Shown: positions 52,685 through 60,656 of the stretch, piece after piece
Numbering within the stretch: the first letter of the stretch is position 1
Layout: each line of letters opens with the position of its first letter
NCBI GenBank assembly: GCA_017438975.1
Contig: JAFRUH010000021.1
Location: forward strand, 44,517 to 108,516
Reading direction: 5' to 3'
DNA length: 64,000 bases
DNA from: Bacteroidales bacterium
GTDB taxonomy: Bacteria; Bacteroidota; Bacteroidia; Bacteroidales; UBA932
Notes under the pieces: model-generated
What the model was told of the DNA's origin: nothing
Databases searched by the model: none
Seen by the model: only the letters and a program-made list of their open reading frames with translations
Program-made: the position numbers and the translations under genes

Positions 52685-53872
52685 CTACTCCGCGTATTCC
52701 TTGATCAGGCGGACCATCAGTTCGTTCAACTGTTCGACCTTGTATTCTCCGACCGAAGCTTCGATATGGTCGCCGCCCACTCCGCTGTCGTTGGTGATGA
52801 AGACATAGGTCCCGCCCGTGGCGGCGGCGAAAAACCGGCACATGAATTCCGTGCTCTTGTCCGTCCCGCTGGCCGTGACCGGGATGATCCGGATGCCGAG
52901 GGCAGCATATTGGCTGATCAGTTCATTCAGGTTTTCTACGATCTCGTCCGTATGGTGTGCCGGGGCATCGAGGACCAGGAATGCGATCCGGTTCAGGGCC
53001 TTCGGATTCCAGTCCAGTTTCTGCAGGGCATCTTCGAGGGCGGTATGGACCGCTTCGGGATAGTCCCCACCGCCGTTTGCGTTCTGCTTGCCGACGAATT
53101 CGGAAATCTTCTTGAAATCGGAAGAGAACCCCTTGTAACGGGTCAGGTAATCGTCCCCCTCATCCCGGTAGAAGAGGGCGGCCGCCCGCATGTCCCGGTT
53201 CGCGTAGGCACTCCGGGCCTTTTCCAGGATGTCCTGGAGGTCGTCTTTCAGGAAATCGATCTCGTCCTGCATGGACCCGGTCGCGTCGACGATGAACGCA
53301 ATGTCCACAGAACGGTCCGCCGCCGTTTTCCGGACCGTATAGGTATTGACCTTGACCTTCCCCTGTCCGTCCCAGTGCGACATGACCGGCCTTTCCTTGC
53401 GGACGGAACCGTCGATCGAGATCGAGAGTGTCGTGGAATCCGGATCCTCTTCTTTTTGGAAAAGGCCGACCCAGGCGTCCGCGCGTCCCTTGTTGTCAGT
53501 GACGGCTTTCCAGATCACCTTGCCGCCGCGGAGAAGTTCCACGGGGATGCCGGGTGCGGGGGCTCCGCTTTCATCCCGGGTCATGACGGCGATCCGGTTG
53601 TTGGTCCAGAAACTCCAGTATTCGCTCTTGTCCTTGAAGGAATTCTGCATCAGTCCGCTCCAGAAGTCCCAGTGGTCGAGGTCTTTCCATTCTCCGGCGG
53701 TGACGATGCCCGCCGATGAGTTCCCGTTCCCGCCGGAAGGTTTGGACGGGGTTCGGGCTTCTCTTTCCATACCATCAAACGCATAGGATCCGTCAAGGGA
53801 ATACTCCATGGAACATGCCCCCAGCAGCAGGGCTGCGGCGGCGATCAGGGCTGAGTGGGCAAAATTTTTCAT
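52685..53872 (-). CDS. VWA-domain lipoprotein
   Basis: A 395-residue lipoprotein (C20 in LLGAC). Residues 90-180 form a beta domain (carboxypeptidase-regulatory or invasin-like, with VTDNKGRADAWV). A von Willebrand A domain spans about 188-395, with the MIDAS start DATGSM at 196-201 and GGGDYPEAVHTALEDAL later. The DxTGS form binds a metal ion for protein adhesion. The ATG at 53872 gives a proper lipoprotein signal; the longer frame upstream is non-coding and AT-rich. Confidence 0.87.
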   Translation of the reverse strand: MKNFAHSALIAAAALLLGACSMEYSLDGSYAFDGMEREARTPSKPSGGNGNSSAGIVTAGEWKDLDHWDFWSGLMQNSFKDKSEYWSFWTNNRIAVMTRDESGAPAPGIPVELLRGGKVIWKAVTDNKGRADAWVGLFQKEEDPDSTTLSISIDGSVRKERPVMSHWDGQGKVKVNTYTVRKTAADRSVDIAFIVDATGSMQDEIDFLKDDLQDILEKARSAYANRDMRAAALFYRDEGDDYLTRYKGFSSDFKKISEFVGKQNANGGGDYPEAVHTALEDALQKLDWNPKALNRIAFLVLDAPAHHTDEIVENLNELISQYAALGIRIIPVTASGTDKSTEFMCRFFAAATGGTYVFITNDSGVGGDHIEASVGEYKVEQLNELMVRLIKEYAE

Positions 53873-54023
53873 ATTATTTCGATATCTGTCCATTAAATCG
53901 CGATGGTCTTCATTTCTTGCATGGATTTTGCACCAAAAACAAAAAAATTTGGCGCTGTCAAAAAAAACTGATAATTTTACCAAGTTGAAATAGAATTTTT
54001 GTTTTCTTAAACCATTAGTAATC
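53873..54023. other. AT-rich divergent intergenic region
   Basis: A 151-nt AT-rich spacer between the VWA lipoprotein (minus) and the OmpA-like gene (plus), in strong contrast to the GC-rich genes around it. It holds the promoter for the OmpA gene (53948-53979). No good box is seen for the VWA gene, and I see no hairpin or small ORF. Confidence 0.6.
53948..53979 (+). promoter_or_regulatory. promoter of the OmpA-like lipoprotein gene
   Basis: TTTG (53948-53951), 20 nt, TAATTTTA (53972-53979), with only the last base of the -7 box off consensus, about 45 nt before the ATG. Confidence 0.6.
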
Positions 54024-54710
54024 ATGAAGAAATTTGCTTCTATCATTCTCAGCGGACTGATCATCCTCAGCGGATGTGGCTTGTCCAAAACGGCTTCCGG
54101 TTCCCTGATCGGATCCGGTGCAGGTGCTGCCGTAGGTGCCGGTCTCGGTTACCTGATCGGTAAGGACGGCAAGGGTGCCGCAATCGGTGCAGCGATCGGA
54201 ACCGCCATCGGCGGAGGTACCGGTGCTGTGATCGGAAACAAGATGGACAAGAAGGCCGAAGAGCTCGCCGCTCTCCAGAACGCCCAGGTCGAAACGGTCG
54301 AGGACGCCAACGGTCTTACCGCCATCAAGGTTACCTTCGACAGCGGAATCCTCTTCCCGAAGAACGGAACGACCCTTTCTTCTTCCGCGAAGACCGAACT
54401 GACCAAGTTCGCGACCGAGATGTCCGATATGGCTGATACCGATATCACGATCTTCGGCCATACCGACAATACCGGTACCCGCGAGGTCAACGACCGTATC
54501 TCCCTCCAGCGTGCCCAGTCCGTCGCGAAACTTCTCAACCAGAAGGGTATCGCCGAGAGCCGCATGCGCGTCGAGGGCCATGCCTATGACGAGCCGGTCG
54601 CTACCAACGAGACCGCCGAAGGCCGTGCCCAGAACCGCCGCGTCGAGATCTACATCTCCGCCAACGAGAAGATGATCAAGGCCGCAGAGGCTGAGGCTGC
54701 GAAGAACTAA
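54024..54710 (+). CDS. OmpA-family peptidoglycan-binding lipoprotein
   Basis: A 228-residue outer-membrane lipoprotein (lipobox LSGC, C18) with a glycine-zipper segment (about 25-75, GAAIGAAIGTAIGGGTG) and a C-terminal OmpA domain (IFGHTDNTGTREVNDRISLQ and QNRRVEIYI) that binds diaminopimelate in peptidoglycan. It has the usual YiaD-like architecture. Codon use is strongly biased, suggesting high expression. It is followed by a strong terminator. Confidence 0.93.
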   Translation: MKKFASIILSGLIILSGCGLSKTASGSLIGSGAGAAVGAGLGYLIGKDGKGAAIGAAIGTAIGGGTGAVIGNKMDKKAEELAALQNAQVETVEDANGLTAIKVTFDSGILFPKNGTTLSSSAKTELTKFATEMSDMADTDITIFGHTDNTGTREVNDRISLQRAQSVAKLLNQKGIAESRMRVEGHAYDEPVATNETAEGRAQNRRVEIYISANEKMIKAAEAEAAKN

Positions 54711-54739
54711 CAGACTTCCATACAGTCTGTTCCGCATTC

Positions 54740-54772
54740 GGAGGACCGGTTCATACCGGTCCTCCCTTTTTT
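54740..54772 (+). terminator. strong Rho-independent terminator after the OmpA-like gene
   Basis: A perfect 11-bp stem (GGAGGACCGGT at 54740-54750, ACCGGTCCTCC at 54755-54765) with a 4-nt loop and a run of six T. Confidence 0.93.
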
Positions 54773-54812
54773 ATTTGTTGCAAAATGGGGATTATTTCGT
54801 ATCTTTATCAGA

Positions 54813-56171
54813 ATGTTGAAAGCTATGCGTCTGTTTCCCCACTGTTTTCTCGCGGCGTTTCTGGCCGTTTCCATCCTGACCCCGGTCCGGGGACAGGAGA
54901 CCGGCAAAGCCCGCTCCGAGATCCTCTCCGTCCCCTTCAGGGGCGGGGGCGTATATAATATGTATCCGGAATCTCCGGAGGCTCCAGGGACCCCTCCAAA
55001 GGGCTACAAGCCATTCTATATCAGTCATTTCGGCCGTCACGGAGCACGCTATAACCTGGGCGGTTACGAGACGCTGCTCCGCCGCCTCGACAAGGCTCAT
55101 GAGCAGGGGCTGCTGACCCCTTACGGCGAAACCTTCCGTTTCCGCTACCGGAAGATGTTCCCTTCCCTGCGTGACCGGGGCGGGGACCTTTCCTTCAAGG
55201 GACAGCGGCAGCAGTTCGGAATCGCCCACCGGATGAGCCGGAATTATCCGGAGGTTTTCCGGCGTGCCCCCCACATCGTTGCCGTTTCCTCCACGGTCCA
55301 GCGCTGTGTCCTGACGATGGGCGCCTTCTGTCTCCAGATGGCCCGGGAGATGCCCGGAATCGATATCCGGATGGACCAGGGGAACGTCTATATGGACTAT
55401 ATGTCCGCCCAGTCCGATTTCAACCCGGCCTATATCGCATCGAAGCGTGCCCGGAAGGATTCCGTCCGGAACGCCGATTATCGGAAGAATCTTTCCATTC
55501 TGGTGGAACGAATTGATTTCGAACCGATTCTCGGGCGACTCTTCACCGATCCGGCCGCGGCTGCCCCGATTTTCAACGACGACCCGAAGGGATTCGTCTC
55601 CGATCTTTATTACCTCGTCGCATCGACCCAGAGCGTCGATTACGAGGAAGATTTCCACGATCTCTTCACCCCGGAAGAGTGGTACGGTCTCTGGGCGGTG
55701 GACAATTTCCAGTTCTATGCCCATTTCGGTCCGGCCCCCTATTTCGGGGGCCTGCAGTGGGCGACGGCCGAAACCCTGCTCCGGAAAATCCTGGATGAGG
55801 CCCGTCAGGACCTGGGAGAGGGGAGGGTCGGTCTCCGCTGCCGGTTCGGCCACGATGTCGGCCTGATGGCGCTGCTGTCCCTTCTCCGCGCGGACGGGTT
55901 CGCCCTCGGCCCGGCGGATCCCGCGAAGGTCGCCGACTGCTGGCAGGACTATAACTTCCCGATGTCGGTCAACCTCCAGTGGATTTTCTTCCGGAACCGC
56001 GAAGGCAAGGTCCTGGTCCATTTCCTCCTGAACGAAGAGGAACTTTCCCTGCCGCTTCCCGCCGTGGCTTCCAAGGACGGAGGCAAGTACTATGAATGGG
56101 ACCTCCTTCAAGGATACTGCGAAGAACGGATTGCCGATGCGAGACGATTGATTGAAAGCGTAAACAATTGA
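54813..56171 (+). CDS. secreted histidine acid phosphatase-family protein (MINPP/phytase-like), copy 1
   Basis: A 452-residue exported protein (signal peptide to about residue 27, VRGQE) of histidine phosphatase clade 2. The phospho-accepting RHGAR is at 75-79 (HFGRHGARY) and the distal acid motif is FGHDVG near the C-terminus. MINPP-like enzymes of gut Bacteroidetes dephosphorylate inositol phosphates including phytate, which is the best guess for function. It is the first of three tandem paralogues; its stop is 2 nt before the next start. Confidence 0.88.
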   Translation: MLKAMRLFPHCFLAAFLAVSILTPVRGQETGKARSEILSVPFRGGGVYNMYPESPEAPGTPPKGYKPFYISHFGRHGARYNLGGYETLLRRLDKAHEQGLLTPYGETFRFRYRKMFPSLRDRGGDLSFKGQRQQFGIAHRMSRNYPEVFRRAPHIVAVSSTVQRCVLTMGAFCLQMAREMPGIDIRMDQGNVYMDYMSAQSDFNPAYIASKRARKDSVRNADYRKNLSILVERIDFEPILGRLFTDPAAAAPIFNDDPKGFVSDLYYLVASTQSVDYEEDFHDLFTPEEWYGLWAVDNFQFYAHFGPAPYFGGLQWATAETLLRKILDEARQDLGEGRVGLRCRFGHDVGLMALLSLLRADGFALGPADPAKVADCWQDYNFPMSVNLQWIFFRNREGKVLVHFLLNEEELSLPLPAVASKDGGKYYEWDLLQGYCEERIADARRLIESVNN

Positions 56172-56173
56172 AC

Positions 56174-57511
56174 ATGAAAAAGTTGATATTCCTTATCCTG
56201 GCCGCAGCCGGATTTGTCGCAGCCTTCCCGGCACGCGCGCAGCAGCTGTATTATCCACCTGCCCGCGAGGCCTATGAGGCGGATCCGACAATCGTCCGGG
56301 GCAACTATACCCTCTACGATTTCGACACCCCGGCCCCGACTCCGGCCCCGAAAGGGTTCAAGCCCTGTTACATTTCGACCTACAACCGCCACGGTGCCCG
56401 GACCTACGGTTCCAACAGCGGCTATGACTCCTGGTATGCCGTCCTGAAGGCGGCCGCGGCGGACGATATGCTGACCCCGGCGGGAAAGGAACTCCACGAC
56501 ATCTTCATGGCCCTTTATCCCAGGGTACAGCTGCGCGGGGGAGACCTGACGGAAATCGGTCACCGGCAGCTCCGCCTGCTCGGAATGCGGATGTGGAAGG
56601 CCTATCCCGACCTGTTCCGGAAGCATCCGGTGATCGACGCTCGCTCGACGACCGTTCCGCGGGTCATGCTGTCCATGATCGAGTTCTGCGACGGGCTCAA
56701 GACCTGCGATCCGACCCTCGACATCACCCAGACGGCCTCCCAGGTGGACAGGAGCTATCTCAACCCCCTTTCCTCTACCAATCCGAATACCATCCCCGCA
56801 GACAGGGACATCGAATCGGGGAAAGACTCCTATCGGCGCGCCTATCACGCCCTGATGAACGACCATATCGACGCGGATGCCCTCCTGGGGCGTTTCCTGA
56901 AGGATCTCAGCTATGCGGAAAAGGGCGGGCGCTCGACGCGGATGGACCTCTGCCGCCTGCTTTTCAACGTAGCCGTCGACCTCCCCTGCGTCACGGACGA
57001 GTATGACCTCACCCATTTCCTGACCTCCGACGAACTGTTCTGTTTCTGGCGGGCGGAGAACTTCCGGTTCTATTCCGTCGCCGGGCGGACGCCGGTCCAT
57101 CGCGGCCGGAACTGGGCCCTCGAGGAGAGGCTTCTCCGGAGTATCGTCGAGACGGCCGAGGCGGATCTCGCGGACGGCAAGGTCCAGGTCCGCCTCCGTT
57201 TCGGACACGATTTCTACCTGATCGGCCTCGCGACCCTCCTCGACATCGACGGATGGAACATCGAAGAGCCCGATCCGGAAAAAGTCGACGCCGTTTTCCG
57301 GCACTACTGTTCCCCGACGGCCATGAACATGCAGTTCATCTTCTACCGCAACGACCTCGGGGACATCCTTGTCCGGACGACGCTCAACGATCGCGAGGTC
57401 CGTTTCCCGATCGCCGGCTTCGAGGGTCCGTATTACCCTTGGACCAGTTTCCGCGCCTACTGCAACAGCCGTCTCAATGTCGCCAAAGAAATCCTTTCAA
57501 GCACCAAATAA
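56174..57511 (+). CDS. secreted histidine acid phosphatase-family protein, copy 2
   Basis: A 445-residue paralogue of the previous gene, with a signal peptide (FPARAQQ), RHGAR at 72-76 (YNRHGARTYG) and the distal FGHDFY. The first in-frame start is TTG at 56168; the ATG at 56174 is used. It diverges from copy 1 in the middle (substrate cap), so the copies may differ in substrate range. It is 6 nt upstream of copy 3. Confidence 0.88.
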   Translation: MKKLIFLILAAAGFVAAFPARAQQLYYPPAREAYEADPTIVRGNYTLYDFDTPAPTPAPKGFKPCYISTYNRHGARTYGSNSGYDSWYAVLKAAAADDMLTPAGKELHDIFMALYPRVQLRGGDLTEIGHRQLRLLGMRMWKAYPDLFRKHPVIDARSTTVPRVMLSMIEFCDGLKTCDPTLDITQTASQVDRSYLNPLSSTNPNTIPADRDIESGKDSYRRAYHALMNDHIDADALLGRFLKDLSYAEKGGRSTRMDLCRLLFNVAVDLPCVTDEYDLTHFLTSDELFCFWRAENFRFYSVAGRTPVHRGRNWALEERLLRSIVETAEADLADGKVQVRLRFGHDFYLIGLATLLDIDGWNIEEPDPEKVDAVFRHYCSPTAMNMQFIFYRNDLGDILVRTTLNDREVRFPIAGFEGPYYPWTSFRAYCNSRLNVAKEILSSTK

Positions 57512-57517
57512 TCTGAA

Positions 57518-60430
57518 ATGAAAAGAATCCTTGTCATATTCTGGGCCCTGATCCTTTCCGTCGCGGCCTTCGCCCAGTCGGACCGGACTTTCCGCCGGCT
57601 CTCCCCGGACGAGGTCCGGGCCACCCTGCACGCCGATCCCTATAAATACGGAGGCATCTATTATGTCGACGACTTCTCGGACCGGGACTATACGCCTGCC
57701 CCGAAGGGATACAAGCCTTTCTATATTTCCAGCTATGCCCGACACGGAGCCCGGTACATCCTCAGCGAGAGCCAGTATACGCGGATCCATGAAACCCTGA
57801 CCCGTGCCCGCAAGGAAGGAAACCTGACTCCTTTCGGGGAAGAGGTCTGCGCCCGCTTCGAAGGTATCTACCCCCAGCTCAAGGACAGGGCGGGAGATCT
57901 GACCCCGCTCGGGAAAAAGCAGCACAAGGAGCTCGGAAAGAGGATGATCGCAAACTATCCGGAGGTATTCAAGGGCGCCGCCAGGGTCCATGCCTTCTCG
58001 ACGGACGTCCCCCGCACGGTCCTGAGCATGAGCGCTTTCCTGGAAGGGCTCCGGGAAGCCAATACGAAGCTGGAAATCAAATCGGACGTCTCCCTTGCTG
58101 ACAAGCATTTCCTCAATCCCCAGTCGCGGGACCACCGCTATGTCAACGAATGGTACTGGACGGAAGTCCGGGAGGATCGCGCCCAGTGGCGGAAGGAAGT
58201 GTTCAACCCGATGCGGGAGCGGAGCATCGACTGCCAGTCGATCCTCGGACGCCTGTTCAAGGACGTCGGCAAGGCGCTCGGAAAGATCGAACCCGTCAAG
58301 CTGACCTATGATTTCTTCTTCCTCGCGATGAACATGACGAGCCTTCCCGTAGAGGGCGGTTTCATGGATCTTTTCGAGGAGAAGGATCTTTTCGCACTCT
58401 GGGAGTGCGACAATTTCGAGTATTACGTCGAGAAGGGACCGGCCCCCTACAGCATGGGCTTCAGCCGGGCGCTCGGCGGATATATGATGGACGATATCCT
58501 GACCAGGGCGGAGAAGGACATCGCCTCGGGAGAGGTCCGGGCGGATCTCCGCTTCGGCCACGACGGCTGCATGATGAGCCTCCTGACGCTGATGAACGTC
58601 GGCACCTGGAACGAAGTCGTCCCAACGGAGGAGGTCAAGGAGGTCTGGCAGGTCCACAATGTCCCGATGGCGGCGAACCTGCAGTTCATCTTCTACCGGA
58701 ACAAGGCGGGGGACATCCTGGTCAAGCCCCTCTATGATGAAAAGAACCTAGTCCTTCCGTTCGAGCCTTTCGAGGGCCCCTATTACCGCTGGTCCGACTT
58801 CCTCGCCTATTATCGTCCTGTTACGGAGGAAGCCAAGGCACTTCTCGCCGAGAATATACCTTATAATATATTAGGGCGCGTGACGACCCCCGATGGATGC
58901 CCTCTCGAAGGGGTCGGAGTCTCCGACGGGTTCCAGATCGTGAAGACGGCAGCGGACGGAACGTACCGGATGTATTCCTGGAAAAAGCGCGGAACGGTCT
59001 TCGTCATCACGCCCTCCGGATATGAGCCCGGGACGGTGGACGGGATCCAGCCCGCTTTCCACGCCCGCCTCGCGAAGCCTCCCTACGAGCGGGAGGAGCA
59101 CGACTTCGTCCTGCATCCGGTCGACCAGGATCGCTACTCGATGGTTTTCCTGACGGACGTCCATCTGTCGAACGACCCGACCCGCGGAGACCTGCAGGTC
59201 TTCCGTGAGATTACGATGCCTTTCCTCAAGGCGAAGATCGATTCCCTCCGCCGGGAAGGCCCGGTCTATTCGGCCAACCTCGGCGATTTCACCCACGAAC
59301 TGTTCTGGGGGAAATGCAACTATGGCCTCGCCGACGGATATCGGACCTTCCTGGATGAAGGTTATCCCGCGATGATGTACAGTATCCCGGGCAACCACGA
59401 CAACGACCCCGCCGTGATCGGGCCGGATACGGATTTCCGGGCGGAGCATATCTTCCGCGAGGTGATGGGCCCGACCTACTATTCCATGAACATCGGGCGG
59501 CAGCACTGGATCATGATGGACAACATCGTCTATGTCAATACCCCCGGGGAGGGCAAGAAAGCGCCCGGCGTCCTCGGGGCGAGGAATTACCTGCACGGGT
59601 TCAACGAGGATGAATGGACCTTCCTCCGCAACGACCTTGCCCTGGTTCCGGACGGAACGGAGGTGATCCTCTGCACGCACTGCCCCATAGTCCGGGACGG
59701 AAAGAAGGGTACCTATAATGATAATCCGGACGAGACGGCGGAACTTGACCGGCTGTTCGCCCGTTTCGGCAAGGTCCGGATCTTCTCCGGCCATGTCCAT
59801 AAGATTTGCTTCAGCGAGAACGACCTTTTCCCCCATTTGACCCAGGCCATGCTGCCCGCCCTCTCCGGGAACATGTGGACGACCCGGACCAACCCGGTGC
59901 TCTGCGGGGATGGGGAACCGGCGGGGGTCTTCGTCGGGCGGTTCGCCCCGGACAGTTCCTCTCTGGAGTTCCGGAGCCAGATGTACGGAGACGTGGCGAT
60001 GCGCATCTATGACATGAACGCCGTCCGATCCTTCTACCTGGCGGATCCCCTGATCAGGAAGGAACTGGATTCGTACGGTCTCCATATCGACTATTCCGCG
60101 AAGGAGTATGCCAACCAGGTCTATGTCAACTACTGGCGTTATGTTCCGGGGGAGACGGTGGAGATCCTGGAAAACGGGAAGCCCCTTGCGGTCGAGCGGA
60201 CGCAGGACGAAGACCCGCTCTTCTCCGTGAGTTTTTCCCCGGTCTGGGACGGAGTGCCCGATGCGAAGATATTCGTTTCCCATAAATCCTGGCCGAGCAA
60301 CCATATGTTCAAGGCTCAGGCGAAGACCCGGAAAGGGAAGATCCTGGTCCGGGTGCGGGATGCGTCCGGGGCCGTCATCCGGGAAGAGACACTTTCGAGA
60401 CCCGGAACGTTTTCGAGGGAAATGCGTTGA
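57518..60430 (+). CDS. two-enzyme fusion: histidine phosphatase plus calcineurin-like phosphoesterase
   Basis: A 970-residue exported protein. Residues 1-445 are a third histidine-phosphatase paralogue (signal ending AFAQS; YARHGARY at 73-80; distal FGHDGC). Residues 450-530 form a carboxypeptidase-regulatory/CalN-like beta domain (ILGRVTTPDGCPLEGVGV). Residues 540-790 are a calcineurin-type metallophosphoesterase (FLTDVHL, NLGDFTH, GNHDND, GHVHKI). A C-terminal beta domain follows (about 795-970). Both active sites look complete. The junction codons ATA, ATA, TTA near 58856-58876 are rare in this gene. It would act in the periplasm on multiply phosphorylated substrates; the actual substrate is unknown. 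Confidence 0.9.
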   Translation: MKRILVIFWALILSVAAFAQSDRTFRRLSPDEVRATLHADPYKYGGIYYVDDFSDRDYTPAPKGYKPFYISSYARHGARYILSESQYTRIHETLTRARKEGNLTPFGEEVCARFEGIYPQLKDRAGDLTPLGKKQHKELGKRMIANYPEVFKGAARVHAFSTDVPRTVLSMSAFLEGLREANTKLEIKSDVSLADKHFLNPQSRDHRYVNEWYWTEVREDRAQWRKEVFNPMRERSIDCQSILGRLFKDVGKALGKIEPVKLTYDFFFLAMNMTSLPVEGGFMDLFEEKDLFALWECDNFEYYVEKGPAPYSMGFSRALGGYMMDDILTRAEKDIASGEVRADLRFGHDGCMMSLLTLMNVGTWNEVVPTEEVKEVWQVHNVPMAANLQFIFYRNKAGDILVKPLYDEKNLVLPFEPFEGPYYRWSDFLAYYRPVTEEAKALLAENIPYNILGRVTTPDGCPLEGVGVSDGFQIVKTAADGTYRMYSWKKRGTVFVITPSGYEPGTVDGIQPAFHARLAKPPYEREEHDFVLHPVDQDRYSMVFLTDVHLSNDPTRGDLQVFREITMPFLKAKIDSLRREGPVYSANLGDFTHELFWGKCNYGLADGYRTFLDEGYPAMMYSIPGNHDNDPAVIGPDTDFRAEHIFREVMGPTYYSMNIGRQHWIMMDNIVYVNTPGEGKKAPGVLGARNYLHGFNEDEWTFLRNDLALVPDGTEVILCTHCPIVRDGKKGTYNDNPDETAELDRLFARFGKVRIFSGHVHKICFSENDLFPHLTQAMLPALSGNMWTTRTNPVLCGDGEPAGVFVGRFAPDSSSLEFRSQMYGDVAMRIYDMNAVRSFYLADPLIRKELDSYGLHIDYSAKEYANQVYVNYWRYVPGETVEILENGKPLAVERTQDEDPLFSVSFSPVWDGVPDAKIFVSHKSWPSNHMFKAQAKTRKGKILVRVRDASGAVIREETLSRPGTFSREMR

Positions 60431-60656
60431 AAATGAAGGAAAATCAGCCGCTCAACGGCCTGAAATGCTAGAAAAATTGCATATTTTTTTAAGAATATTG
60501 TTTGCAATTCAAAAAAACTGATTAACTTTGCGCATAAGTATGTTTATGGCTACCCATGAGCGGAGCAGGATTGTCCGGCATGGTATGCCCAAAAACCAAT
60601 GGATAAAGGTTATAAATAAATAATATTTATTCACATTTTTTAAACCATTTTTTGTT
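60431..60656. other. AT-rich intergenic region with promoter
   Basis: A 226-nt AT-rich spacer. It contains the promoter at 60501-60530 and a long leader of about 120 nt before the ATG at 60657, with no convincing hairpin or small ORF. Confidence 0.55.
60501..60530 (+). promoter_or_regulatory. promoter of the collagen-like lipoprotein gene
   Basis: TTTG (60501-60504), 18 nt, TAACTTTG (60523-60530). The -7 box is exact; the spacing is one shorter than usual. It predicts an unusually long leader of roughly 120 nt. Confidence 0.6.
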
